64,000 nucleotides of DNA, from the NCBI GenBank assembly GCA_036426205.1, contig CM071573.1, positions 75,836,743 through 75,900,742 on the forward strand, in the 5' to 3' direction. The stretch's first letter is position 1. Each line of letters starts with the position of its first letter. The notes below the pieces were generated by a model. That model was given only the letters and a program-made list of their open reading frames with translations. It made no database searches and was not told the DNA's origin. Below are positions 56,901 to 64,000 of this stretch, one piece after another. Both the position numbers and the translations under genes were made by a program. This DNA is from Ascaphus truei. Its lineage: Eukaryota > Chordata > Amphibia > Anura > Ascaphidae.

Positions 56901-59900
56901 AAAAGTGAAAGCTCAAATTAGGTTATTTTTGACCCAAACTCTTGAATTCATCAGAGGTAAAAGCAGTTCCATTATCAGACACAAGGGCTTCTGTGCCCCA
57001 TGCAAACAGCTGTCAAAGGGCAGTGATTGTAGCAGGAGACATTTATGATGAGACCAAAATCCCTTTGAAATATTTTGTGTAGGAATGACTATCAGGAAGT
57101 TCTTCCCTTGGAATATCCTAGCAAAGTCAATGGGAAGTAAGGACCAAAGCATCTTAGTAATTTCCCATACAAACATTGGGGCTTTTTGGTGGGGTCTGTC
57201 AAGTTGCTTGCCATGCCCTGAGCTCATACACAGTATAAATCTTTCCATGTCTGATTCAATCAATTCTGGGCCACCAGATATACCTTCTGGCTATGGTGCT
57301 TTTATTCCCACAATTCCTGGATGAGCTGCATGTAACATACCCAGGATGACTCAACGTCCTTTTTCAGGAGTGGCAACTCTTTTTTCCCCAAAGCAGACAG
57401 CCTTTAAGAGCTGACAGTTCATGTTGATGGTTTGCGTATGGCCGGAAGTCGTTTGCTGCTTCCCAGTCTCTCCTCCACACTCATTTTAGAACACGAGCCA
57501 TCGTAGGGTACTTTATAGTCATTTTTTAAGATGCAAACTCAGTCTTCAGCCTCCAAGATAGCGTTCTTTCCCAGAATGCTTAATTCCCCAATCTTGCAGT
57601 TGCCACAAAAGTGTTGGGTATTGAGGAGAGAATGTGCTTGGGCGAGAAGCAGACAGTGGTAACTCGCAACACTTTATTCTGCTGCAGCAACGTACAGCAC
57701 AGCGGAAAAAAACCCTGACGACTAACATTACAGGGACCAAGAACTATCTGACACATAAACAGAAACAAGGCAGAACCAGAGCGCTTCTAAGAAGATACAT
57801 ATTCTTCATATACTGTATGATACAGTGCCCTCTCTGCAGACACAACATGGGTTCATGCATTTATCCCAACAAATAAGGATAGCAAATGTATTAAACCCTC
57901 CTTTGCTGCAGCTATTGGTAATATTCATATCATTATAAATCCAGTATTGTCGATGTACATTAATATGGTTGTGTGTGGTTACTCATACATGGCTTTTGGG
58001 GTTATATATCTGTATTCAGTGTGTTAATGTTCAATATCCTTTCATATTTTCCTTTTGGTTTATTAAATAATGATTTAAGTCATACTTCATCTTAAAATCA
58101 ATGTAATACAAAATAAGGATTGATAGATTGATTATTCATTGGGGATGAATTTCCACATATTTATTTAATTTATTAAATGTTATGACAATCCAAAGACTCT
58201 TTAACACCAGGATTTTCTAAGGATTTTTTATTACAATCCCAATACTGTATGTTTTAACATCTTCAAATGTTCACCGTTCTTGAAACAGTTGGGGTATTAA
58301 AACAAATAGTAATTTTGAGGTTTTGTGAACTACAGTATGAATTAACCGCTATGTTATTTTGTGACCAGTAATGATAGAAGAGAAACTGAAGGCAGAACCC
58401 CCAAAAATATACTGTACAAAATACCACACGTAAATAAAAACGTATGATGTATCCATACTTTGTACCTGCCCTCGCTTAACCTACAGAGTGTTCCCAATGA
58501 TCTGTGAAGTACAGTAGGTGTGTCTCAATGTATCTGCACTTACGAGTACAATATTGGTGGTAACGATCCCAGGCTATTGCAGCACAAGAGCTGATACTGG
58601 ACAGAGCAGCCACAAAACCCTGGAATCCATGAATCTGGCAACCATCAGAGCCATATGGCCAGTACCTGTAAACAAGTTATAATCAATCAGTGAGGCCCCC
58701 AGCCCCTATACAATGAAATCAACCAAACTTAACTCTCAGGTATTTTTTGGGGGTAATTCATATTTTATTTTAGGGGCACTTATTTCCAGAATAAAATGTA
58801 TTGTCATGCTTATGGTAATATTTATTTCCAGTATACTATAGTCAATCGAATCTGCGTCATAATTGGTTCTTATAGGATGTTAAGAAAAATTGGGCCAGTT
58901 TTAATGTTCCAGTGGGCTTCTGATGAAGATGTGGATCATCGGCCCAAACATCTGTGCTTCCACAGTGCATTAAAGTATTACACTCTTTAGTCATCATTTA
59001 TCAAAGTCTCCGTGTAGCAAAATTAGGGCAGAAAAAACCGCACCAGATTGATAAAAAAATGTAACTCCATTGAAAGAAACAGGACTTTTTCCTTTGATAA
59101 ATTTGCTGGTTCTGAGCCAGTATTGGAGCCTGGAGATTTTATTAAATAACCCCATTTAGTGATGTGTAATCTATGACAGCCACACATGGGTCTCTTTACT
59201 AAAATGAGTGTAAAACTTGGGTATAAACACAACACCATATTTATCAAACAATTGGATTTTTCTCTTTGATATATAAGGGTCAATAATTTTTTCACTGGTT
59301 GTGCCCCGGTTGTGCAGCTCAGACGCTTTAGTAAATGACCCCCATAAACATAACATATGATGAACACCAGGGGTAGGGCAACTCCAGTCCTCAAGGGCCA
59401 CCAACAGGTCAGGTTTTCAGGCTATCCCTGCTTCTGCACAAGTGGCTTTGACTGAGTCGCTGATTGAGCCACCTGTGCTGAAGCAGGGATATCCTGTAAA
59501 CCTGTCCTGTTGGTAGCCCTTGAGAACTGGAGTTGCCCACCCCAGATGTAGACTCAACACACAGATCTTGGCCAGTACTGCCAAGCTTATTTTCTGTGTG
59601 GCCGGCTCTTTTTGAAGCTCTCAGCACGGTTTTCTTCCATTCTTGGATGGCCAATAGCATATTTGCACTGTGTGGGTGAAGGGCCATTGCAATTCTTATT
59701 GCATGCTATTGTGTCACAGGCTTAGATTTTACCTCAAAAAGCTGGAAAAGGCAGCTACGAAAGCATTCATGCACAGCCCAGTATCGGCCACCGCAAGGCT
59801 TATTATGAGGAGGTTGCTAGGAGTTCTGAGCTCTCTGATTTTGTAGAAAGAAAGGATTGTCAATCCATTCAAAAGAAACCCAAGCAGAGCTGGAAGAGAG

Positions 59901-62900
59901 AAAACGATTACCCAAGTTTCCAAACAAAGCAGTAAAATAGGCAATCATATTTGCAGCTACTGTACTGTAAAAATCCATCCTGTACCTATATCCTTATATA
60001 TAGTTCCATAGTTCCATAGTAGATGAGGTTGAAAAAAGACATGCATCCATCAAGTTCAACCTATGCTAAATTTAGATGACAGATACTTTATCCTATATCC
60101 GTACTTACAGTATGTTGGCAAACAAAAAACCCCAGTGAAATATCATCCAAAGATATCTCATAAGGGGAAAAATAAATTCCTTCCTGACTCCAAGAATCGG
60201 TAATCAGATTACTCCCTGGATCAAGATCCTTCCCATGTATACTTATTTGGTATATCCCTGTATACCTTTCCTTTCTAAAAAGATGTCCAGCTTTTTTTTG
60301 AACAAATCTATTGTATCTGCCATCAGTCTCCATGGGTAACGAGTTCCACATTGTAACTGTAAAACTCTTTGATAAGGCGCAGATGCTGTGCGAAACGCGT
60401 AAGAGGTTTTTTTTCTCCCCTTGCTGTTTTTAATGTGCCAATAAATACGTTTTTGTACTAGCAGAGAGCAGTCCAGTCACGTTCTTTCCCCTTTAGCTGG
60501 AGCACCGCCTCACAACCTCTATTCTTACTATAAATAACCATTTCCTGTGTTGCTGGTGAAATCTCCTTTCCTCCAAATTATGGGATGCCCCCGTGTCCTT
60601 TGTACTGCCCGTGAGATGAACAGTTCTTTTGAAAGCTCCTTGTACTGTCCCCCAATATATTTGTATATAGTTATCATATCCCTTCTTTTCATATCATATA
60701 GAGGAAAAGCAATATGGCACTTCCAAGATGTAGAATACTACATGCATGCCATGTAACCTGTCCCTTACCCTGTAAGTCAAATATTGGACACATACAGCAT
60801 TGTATGTCACGGGAGGTTTGCAGCTGCCGTTTCATTGATGCACAAATGGAGGGAAATGGCAGTGCAACGAGCAAAAAAATGACAAACGCTTAATAATTGT
60901 CATCTCCTCCACCATCTCCTCTACTATCTCCTCCACCATCTCCTCCACCATCTCCTCCACCATCTCCTCCACTATCTCCTCTACCATCTCCTCCACCATC
61001 TCCTCCACCATCTCCTTCACCATCTCCTCCACCATCTCCTCCACCATCTCCCCCACCACCTCCTCCACTACCTCCTCCACTATCTCCTCCACTACCTCCT
61101 CCACTATCTCCACTATCTCCTCCCACAAGCTCCATAACCAGACTGGAATGGGAAATGTGCCCCAGGGCGTCCTGCCGCAACCAACTCTCCTTTAGGGTCT
61201 CTCCGCCGCAGCCCCTCTGCCTTTGGCTGCGAGAAGGTAAGTTTTAGGGTAGGGGGTTATCTTTAGGGGGTTTAGTGATTAGGGTATGAGATTAGGGTAA
61301 AGGGTTTTAGGGTAAGGGGTTAAGGTGTTTAGGGCAGGGGGTAGCGTTAGTATTAGGGGTTAATATTACGGGATTAGGGTAAGGGCTAAGGTTAGTGATT
61401 TACCTTTAGCGGGGAAGCGGCCGATGGCTGAATGAGGTGTGCAGCAGCTAAACGCCGGCGGTCATGTGGTTGCGGTGAAACGGCCACGGCCAAATGTCCT
61501 AGACCGTAATGAGACACACTGGGGCTTATTCTGTAAGCTCCGCTAATGCTGAATGGGGCGATCTGCACGAAAGTCAAGTCAATGGGCTTTCCGTGCAGAT
61601 GGCACGGCTCAGCACTGACGCAGCTTACAGAATAAGCCTCACTGTCTGCAAATGCGATACTATGTGATGTAATAACATTAAGGTGCACAATTAGCCTTTG
61701 AGCTCCTGTGCCGCTGGGGATACCAACAGTGCTTTGTTTTGCAAAATGAAAGGAGGGCCTGGCAGTAAAGGGTTAAAGTCCCTTTAGCAGCGTCAGGAAT
61801 GCAGTAACTAAACATGGTGGGATTCCCTGTCAGCGCTGCACGAGCCGGCAACACGTCCCTGTGAAAAGATTCATATTCTGAATATTAATAGGAGCAGTCC
61901 AACTGCTACACCAGGGGGTGGGGGGTAACTTCAGTCCTCAAGGGCCACCAACAAGTCCGTTTTTTTTGGATATTCCTGCTTCAGCACAGGTGGCTTAATT
62001 GGTGGACCAGTCGTTGACCAAGCCACCTGTGCTGAAGCAGCGATATCCTTAAAACCTGACCTGGAGGTGGCCATTGAGGACTGGAGTTGGCCACTCCTGT
62101 GCTACACCCTCTCCCCCTTTATTCGTTTACGTGGGAGGGAAGCATGGGTTCCCTGGAACTAAACCGTGTTCATTTCTGTTTTGGGGATCCCCTGGTTCCC
62201 GAGATACATCATTGGAAAGGTAGCACTGGTACTTCTCTGTATGTAAATCCCCTATGTCATGCGGTTCAGTAGGAAGTCGCAACAGATGGTGTTGCAGCTT
62301 CCTATTGGTCTGCATGACGCTGGAGGTTTAAACCTCCATTTTAAATTCCTTGGAGAGGATGGTACAGGCTGTGCCTTTACAGGTATGTAGCTAGGGACAA
62401 GGTGGCCTTGTGAAGCTCAATATAGCTTTCGCATGAGGACGCGGAATGCGTTAGGGTTCGCCGAGCATTAAGTCAACGCACTTTGCAATTTCATTTAATA
62501 TGCTATGTTGTGAAATTCTCTAAAATCACCAGGTTTGCTTAACGCTGAGATCTTTCACTCACTGCCCGGCGAGATTTCGCTGAACGCTTACTACAGGGGA
62601 GATATTACTAGCACTTTGAGACTTGGCGAAACATTTCCCGGGGAATCAAATTTTGGGGGATAAATAAAAAAACACCTAAAATGTTGCATTTTGCACATCT
62701 CTACTCATTATTAGCTCCAAAACCATGATACAGCTTCTGAAATGTTTTATTTTTAGATACAATGTGATGGTTCAGTAAGAATTTCTTTTATATGTGAAAC
62801 GGTCTAATTTAAGCAGACAAAGTGTACATATTATGTGATGTGACTAACGTTCGCTCCAGAAAACCCACCCCCTCCCCCAGATCTTTAAATCAAGTCATCT

Positions 62901-63216
62901 TCATTTCTATAAACCAATCAGGGCAAGGACCTTTTTACCCATTTTATCAGCATGGGACAGCTTGCCGTCGTGTTCTTCGTATGCCTCTAGTATGTACCAT
63001 TGTTCTGCGCACTGTGATATGTGGATGTCTTATAAATAGAGAATAATAACCGTGCCATTGTTTCATGTATAACTCATCAGCATTTTAGGAGGAGATGTGA
63101 TGAGTGGGTACGATCTTATATCAAATTGATTTCTTACCTTCAACTAGTAGAGCTGTTCCAATACCAAATACCTCAATCTCCGTGAATCCTTCGGGAATAG
63201 GGTAAGAAGTGACCAT
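47792..63216 (-). CDS. rgr: Retinal G protein-coupled receptor (RGR opsin), complete, 7 exons
   Basis: The exons (63216-63138, 59889-59733, 58665-58544, 55867-55714, 55140-55023, 54346-54233, 47935-47792) total 888 bp and encode 295 residues, the family's usual length. All six introns are GT-AG, with phases 1, 2, 1, 2, 0, 0. RGR is a non-visual opsin of retinal pigment epithelium and Mueller glia that binds all-trans-retinal and photoisomerises it to the 11-cis form. The retinal Schiff-base lysine is Lys255 (AILAK255ISPAVNAF), the same number as in mammalian RGR. The disulphide pair is probably Cys88 and Cys162, the TM3 end is DRY (112-114), and NAFVY (261-265) replaces NPxxY. GWGEYDYEPLRTCC (149-162) and CWGPY in TM6 are family hallmarks. 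I see no frameshift or premature stop, so the gene appears intact. Introns hold an LTR element, a gypsy remnant and several hAT MITEs. Confidence 0.95.
47936..48359. other. RGR intron 6, 3' part
   Basis: No feature is recognised before the LINE fragment at 48360. Confidence 0.5.
48360..48740 (+). mobile_element. Non-LTR retrotransposon 3' fragment (first part)
   Basis: The 99-codon frame at 48381-48680 contains LSCLAFKYFLGKLPSYLNKL and SYCAPQNWNSLPEILTSTTS, the C-terminal pattern of CR1/L2-like reverse transcriptases. The 3' UTR that follows is cut by the LTR element and resumes at 53946. Confidence 0.7.
48741..49658 (+). repeat. 5' LTR
   Basis: Begins TGTAGCCCCGGTAAGAAATG and ends AACATGGGTTACA. 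AATAAAGAG near 49337 is a likely polyadenylation signal and TATATAAAG lies just after it. Another TATATATC is near 48768. A G-run (49632-49644) lies near the end. Confidence 0.9.
49661..49682 (+). promoter_or_regulatory. Primer binding site (candidate)
   Basis: TGGAGGCGAGCTGCTGAGAT starts 2 bp after the 5' LTR. TGGAGGC would pair with a tRNA ending GCCTCCA, as threonine tRNAs do, but the rest of the match is weak, so the primer tRNA is uncertain. Confidence 0.5.
50133..50696 (+). CDS. LTR element open frame 1 (187 codons), unknown
   Basis: It lies ~470 bp after the 5' LTR. The predicted product is basic and Arg/Pro/Ser-rich with no recognised domain. The same frame continues past a TAG at 50694-50696 into the next two open frames. 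Its 5' part contains AAGATGGCGGC (50238-50248), a YY1-like site, and two more ATGGCG strings, so this stretch may be regulatory leader rather than coding. Confidence 0.3.
   Translation: MQRAFSEQCENSHCLGTSYTLDTENSTIIHLEGSSKMAAVTTCAPRSKKELKMATAVPSTAQQLAAELKWRLPPILDRTREPCKETVREMWREICRGLPPNPDPLQKERSGAKAESPPTCAVTGQQTRPRHTERRSAPPDVSTRGRGHKENQSGASFPGGTGSESEELHFCLTFTESGAETLNCSTP
50703..50939 (+). CDS. LTR element open frame 2 (78 codons), Cys-rich
   Basis: Short product with four cysteines arranged as LRCLSVHC and RCPQCG, reminiscent of a zinc ribbon. It is in frame with the upstream and downstream frames, and a TAG at 50937-50939 ends it. It could be the true N-terminus of a longer ancestral protein. 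No family is assigned. Confidence 0.35.
   Translation: MSELSTTVFQLPEGYLVVEIEGREYLRCLSVHCRTPGTAASTKARCPQCGTYYLWPNEPWPMLKTPCGASPGTLTEVG
50982..51842 (+). CDS. LTR element open frame 3 (286 codons), Pro-rich with a PPPY-type motif
   Basis: Low-complexity acidic and proline-rich product. It contains TPPPPYSRL, which resembles the PPxY late-domain motif of Gag proteins, and several Ser/Glu tracts. Near the 3' end (about 51700-51840) the other plus-strand frame (51647-51865) looks more protein-like, which suggests a frameshift mutation. A Gag-like role is an inference from position and the PPxY motif only. Confidence 0.4.
   Translation: MGTKAQPTTESSGDPAEKSTTAVEVPERARFIPLPTGGAAKDPGDSLAEDPIKSSSEEEDAVSSVGMRLQANHPSCKKDGGPLTGEREHMSPDTHRRRALVRPEARRSPTAVVTPSAAETGSETAPEEPDVIRRQRSGKETPPPPYSRLAKKDPAEDKKERLAPYLPVRGLDDPPPPLPVFDALPVRDHGAAGDSAGGNDDDTSGSGWHGGPAAIFADEEPPWWLHLPTLTATAFTEEQEARRRGQARKCPVVAVSPACWTLKRTLPQTQPLASLPRPLPLPRHES
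51896..52813 (+). CDS. LTR element open frame 4 (305 codons), unknown family
   Basis: The most protein-like frame of the element. An acidic Ser-rich N-terminus (about residues 1-100) is followed by a mixed alpha-helical-looking region with Trp-rich blocks (DKWWAPLFTGYHKGMDRTRF, NNIVDLWWAVGAYTPQEVAD), an EIEENRDSWLREAVQEYLRT segment and a C-terminus ending KPDPKHYH. I see no CCHC knuckle, no DD catalytic pair and no HHCC or DDE. It ends ~170 bp before the polypurine tract. It may be a Gag-derived capsid-like protein or a captured gene. The upstream frame boundary includes a stop at 51863-51865. Confidence 0.5.
   Translation: MRDWELSDEGSDGEVPYDTVIRMPNHVPFSPVPRGRARGSHTTAEAGPVSKVVHKMNPTIYINAKGRRSCSRSTEAITSSVSSQAESETGTSSPMSEYEHRDKWWAPLFTGYHKGMDRTRFLLIRNNIVDLWWAVGAYTPQEVADELEHRYQEIEQKLLMPKGPSILYDDIAPAEPEFWVLPSRAGPKKLPKLSRVDRAIVFRYRQSHGYEYPYVPEPIMREIEENRDSWLREAVQEYLRTKFGKAGYHNEDRISEVVRAWSIGRCIYMHSVIYRPESGSVQPYYITITDHNGRKVRKPDPKHYH
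52974..52982 (+). promoter_or_regulatory. Polypurine tract
   Basis: GAGGGAGAG directly precedes the TG of the 3' LTR, the expected place for plus-strand priming. Confidence 0.7.
52983..53941 (+). repeat. 3' LTR
   Basis: Begins TGTAACCCCGGTAAGATATG and ends CATGGGTTACA. It matches the 5' LTR almost throughout. Differences include a ~35-bp insertion/duplication near 53225-53265 and a longer poly-G tract near 53892-53930. Confidence 0.9.
53946..54106 (+). mobile_element. Non-LTR retrotransposon 3' fragment (second part)
   Basis: Continues the fragment at 48360-48740 after the LTR element. It ends with CAATGTATTACTTCCTGGTA and a TTTTATAAATAAATTC tail near 54090-54106. With the LTR element removed and one TATG copy deleted, the two parts join. 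Confidence 0.65.
54233..54346 (-). CDS. rgr: RGR exon 6
   Basis: The acceptor is CTCCTTAG. The exon has exactly 38 codons: FSTGLPVKALAICWGPYSLL, then CFYAIVQDATILSPKLRM. This is TM6 and extracellular loop 3. The donor is GTAAGAA. Confidence 0.94.
54347..55022. other. RGR intron 5
   Basis: AT-rich. No transposon or other feature is recognised. Confidence 0.5.
55023..55140 (-). CDS. rgr: RGR exon 5
   Basis: The acceptor is TTGACAG. It encodes TM5: NFISFLLPLAFFEFLIPLFI, followed by cytoplasmic loop 3 (YQSIHQKLKKSGQFK). The donor is GTACATA, less canonical than the others. Confidence 0.92.
55244..55634. mobile_element. hAT MITE (CAGGGGTGGCCAAC family), copy 3, with internal tandem array
   Basis: The right end GTTGGCCACCCCTG and left end TAGGGATGGCAACC are of the family. 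In place of the usual single central segment there are about eight units of ~30 bp (TCAGTTCCTGCATCAGCAGA plus GGTGGCTCAA) at 55295-55525. Unit variants differ by one or two bases. It lies in RGR intron 4. Confidence 0.8.
55714..55867 (-). CDS. rgr: RGR exon 4
   Basis: The acceptor is TTTGCAG. It encodes TM4 and extracellular loop 2: SVVMFVWAFSAFWSVMPLFG then EYDYEPLRTCCTLDYTKGDR. The second Cys of the TCC pair is the expected disulphide partner. The donor is GTAAGGT. Confidence 0.95.
55948..57880 (-). mobile_element. Decayed Ty3/gypsy-like retrotransposon in RGR intron 3
   Basis: Two related segments in the same orientation (about 55948-56200 and 57608-57865) look like LTRs; both contain an AGTGTGCTTGG/ATGTGCTTGG start, an AGGCAGTGG or AGACAGTGG string and a GATAC.TATTCTTCA string. 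Between them, minus-strand frames show TGVSPVKLLMGCCLKTCLAR (56780-56700), matching the integrase C-terminal 'TGxSPxxLLMGRxLRT' pattern, and LLPIDFARIFQGKNFLIVI (57140-57080), matching the start of the integrase core. The interior is truncated and frameshifted and nothing is functional. Confidence 0.65.
56204..56352. mobile_element. hAT MITE nested in the gypsy remnant
   Basis: The ends are CAGTATTTTTCAAACCTCTC and the inverse GAGAGGTTTGAAAACACTG. The flanks CTATAAAT and CTCTAAAG agree at 6 of 8 positions. It is 149 bp long. Confidence 0.7.
57881..58543. other. RGR intron 3, AT-rich part
   Basis: No feature is recognised. Confidence 0.5.
58544..58665 (-). CDS. rgr: RGR exon 3
   Basis: The acceptor is TTTACAG. 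It encodes YWPYGSDGCQIHGFQGFVAA and AIAWDRYHQYCT: TM3 with Cys88 and the DRY motif. The donor is GTAAGTG. It lies in a region otherwise free of long frames. Confidence 0.94.
58666..59367. other. RGR intron 2
   Basis: AT-rich with short dispersed-repeat-like strings (GGGCTTCTGATGAAGATGTG near 58914). The 123-codon minus-strand frame at 59023-59394 is not supported by any domain. Confidence 0.4.
59368..59545. mobile_element. hAT MITE (CAGGGGTGGCCAAC family), copy 4
   Basis: Starts CAGGGGTAGGGCAACTCCAG and ends AGTTGCCCACCCCAG, with the family's central inverse halves. The flanks are similar only in part (ATGAACAC, ATGTAGAC). Confidence 0.75.
59733..59889 (-). CDS. rgr: RGR exon 2
   Basis: The acceptor CTCTTCCAG precedes it. 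It encodes the rest of TM1 and TM2: LNGLTILSFYKIRELRTPSN and SLAVADTGLCMNAFVAAFSS. The donor is GTAAAAT. Reading into the intron upstream would give a spurious Met start at 59944. Confidence 0.95.
60000..60480. repeat. Dispersed frog-type repeat
   Basis: GTAGATGAGGTTGAAAAAAG and CATCAAGTTCAACCTATGCT at 60020-60065 also occur, diverged, at 46515-46570. Further on, TGCGAAACGCGTAAGAGG at 60389 carries the GAAACGCGT motif seen at 7684. Its class is unknown to me; an 87-codon minus-strand frame shows WNSLPMETDGRYNRF, which may be a degenerate retroelement tail. Confidence 0.5.
60481..60897. other. RGR intron 1, low-information part
   Basis: No feature is recognised. Confidence 0.4.
60898..61130. 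repeat. 12-bp minisatellite (CTCCACCATCTC), ~19 copies
   Basis: The period is 12 bp with substitutions (CTACTA, CTTCAC, CCCCAC). The frames it creates on both strands (EEMV, PPSP and GGGD repeats) are artefacts. Confidence 0.95.
61238..61398. repeat. Degenerate TTAGGG-like repeat
   Basis: TTTAGGG, GATTAGGGTA, GGGGTTA and GTTAG strings recur through 160 bp on the plus strand. It resembles a decayed telomere-type array but also occurs within some dispersed elements; flanking CCGCAGCCCCTCTGCC sequence suggests the latter. Confidence 0.6.
61520..61641. mobile_element. Short hairpin MITE
   Basis: GGGGCTTATTCTGTAAGCTC near 61521 pairs with GCAGCTTACAGAATAAGCC near 61619. The inner GATCTGCACGAAAGTC and the inverse-like CTTTCCGTGCAGAT also pair. 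Confidence 0.65.
61690..61776. repeat. TTAA-type MITE remnant
   Basis: TTAGCCTTTGAGCTCCTGTG at the left and GGCAGTAAAGGGTTAA at the right form an imperfect inverted pair, as in the remnant at 28278. Confidence 0.35.
61912..62099. mobile_element. hAT MITE (CAGGGGTGGCCAAC family), copy 5, perfect duplication
   Basis: The ends CAGGGGGTGGGGGGTAAC and the inverse TTGGCCACTCCTG are flanked by TGCTACAC at 61904-61911 and 62100-62107, an exact 8-bp duplication. It is 188 bp long. Confidence 0.9.
62100..63137. other. RGR intron 1, distal part
   Basis: A segment at about 62130-62340 (GGGGATCCCCTGGTTCCCGA) vaguely resembles the MITE family at 9390/10290. The rest shows nothing. GGACGCGGAATGCGTTAGGG near 62438 is a weak relative of the recurring GAAACGCGT motif. 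Confidence 0.35.
63138..63216 (-). CDS. rgr: RGR exon 1 (start codon)
   Basis: It encodes residues 1-26 and one base of codon 27, beginning MVTSYPIPEGFTEIEVFGIG. This is the extracellular N-terminus and the beginning of TM1. The donor is GTAAGAA. Confidence 0.93.
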
Positions 63217-63278
63217 ATTTACTAACTGGGATCCACAGCCTTTGCTCTGCTTTCTCTTCCCCAGGACTTGTACTGCTT

Positions 63279-63290
63279 CCTTTTAAAGGG
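63279..63290 (-). promoter_or_regulatory. TATA-like box upstream of RGR (candidate)
   Basis: The minus strand reads CCCTTTAAAAGG 63-74 bases upstream of the RGR ATG. A start about 30 bases downstream would give a short 5' UTR of ~35 nt. This is position-based inference only. Confidence 0.3.
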
Positions 63291-64000
63291 ACCACTGCAC
63301 ATGTAACACCATGCAAGTCATTATGTAAAACCCCCTTTTTTTTCCAGCAGTATTATTTAAACATCGCAATCCCCTGAAGAATTCCCTAATGATGTGAACG
63401 AGAGCACGATTCCTCCTCTATGCTCCAACAAGACCCCCCCCCCTTCCACCTTTTCCAAATCGTATTTGCATGCCATGGTAAAAAGAATGTATTCATTGCA
63501 TTGACAACACGGTTTTTGTGAAGACACAAATATGAAAAAACTGTCTGTTATCTTAATGCAACACAAGCAGAGCATGAAAAGGAACGGTGAAAGAGCAGAA
63601 CACAAGGTCAACAGAGTGTTTGGCAGCTGGGAAGCAAGAACATATGTAAACGTTCTAATTGGGAACGAGACATAGAAGTATCTTGGTGGTTTTTTTTATT
63701 TCTCCATAAAAAGCATAGAAAGGAGACTTTTCACTGAGTGAGTGCCCTGCTGGCTGCTGCTACACACTTGCAAGCACATATTGCCAATGTCTCCTGGCCA
63801 CAAAATTGGAATGAAATCACTGCAAAAATATTGCAGCAGATTTCAGTAAAGAATAAAGTCTCTAGTTGTTTTTAATTGGATTCTTTTTTCCCCCCCATTG
63901 TTGTGACACGTGCGGTACCTTTTCATCTAGGAAACGTTGACTAATAGACCAGTCATTGTTGTGTGACTCTTTGGGTATCTTTTCAGCTAGGAAACGCTAA
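63291..64000. other. Region upstream of RGR; no gene recognised
   Basis: AT-rich, no repeat boundary. An 84-codon minus-strand frame at 63357-63611 is not supported. It may contain RGR regulatory sequence, which I cannot delimit. Confidence 0.4.

Noticed and set aside
60832..61247. Acidic (EEMV), Gly/Asp and Pro/Ser repeat frames
   Set aside because: All are translations of a 12-bp minisatellite.

Overview
The window is vertebrate nuclear DNA, most likely from an anuran amphibian. The evidence is two intron-aware vertebrate genes embedded in a mass of transposable elements (L2 and L1 non-LTR fragments, hAT and PIF/Harbinger-type elements with target duplications, Ty3/gypsy-like remnants, palindromic MITEs). 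There is no operon structure and there are no bacterial signals. The amphibian assignment rests on repeat families I associate with frogs and is an inference. One run of N marks an assembly gap.

Genes. Both supported genes lie on the minus strand. At the left edge (1-1186) is the 5' part of a single-exon coding sequence for the vesicular acetylcholine transporter SLC18A3/VAChT; the remainder lies beyond base 1. At the right (47792-63216) is a complete seven-exon RGR gene (retinal G protein-coupled receptor, an opsin-family photoisomerase) of 295 residues. All six introns are GT-AG and the retinal-binding lysine falls at residue 255. I see no convincing host gene in the roughly 46 kb between them.

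Layout. 1.2-2.6 kb is non-repetitive DNA upstream of VAChT. 2.6-9 kb holds consecutive foldback elements, including a 3.4-kb Harbinger-type element whose interior is one palindrome of about 2.3 kb. 9.4-10.4 kb holds an L1 3' end between two MITE copies. 11.8-14.1 kb is a complex inverted repeat next to the gap, running into a 39-bp minisatellite. 14.2-15.4 kb is another palindrome with ~600-bp arms. 16-24 kb holds hAT elements, an L2 tail split by a hAT insertion, a G-rich tract and a foldback. 24-27.5 kb is a minus-strand L2 retrotransposon split by an LTR-like insertion. 28-47 kb is mostly low-information DNA with a second L2 tail, minisatellites, decayed open frames, LTR-like and palindromic elements.

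Inside RGR. Intron 6 carries a LINE 3' end into which a complete-looking LTR retrotransposon (48741-53941, TSD TATG, LTRs 918 and 959 bp) has inserted. Its ~3.3-kb interior encodes no reverse transcriptase or integrase that I can recognise, but has several open frames, one of 305 codons of unknown family. Intron 3 carries a decayed gypsy element with integrase remnants; intron 4 carries a hAT MITE with an internal ~30-bp tandem expansion.

The two genes have no evident joint function (cholinergic vesicle loading; retinal visual cycle). The most unusual features are the density of large palindromes and the non-autonomous LTR element with unrecognised open frames.
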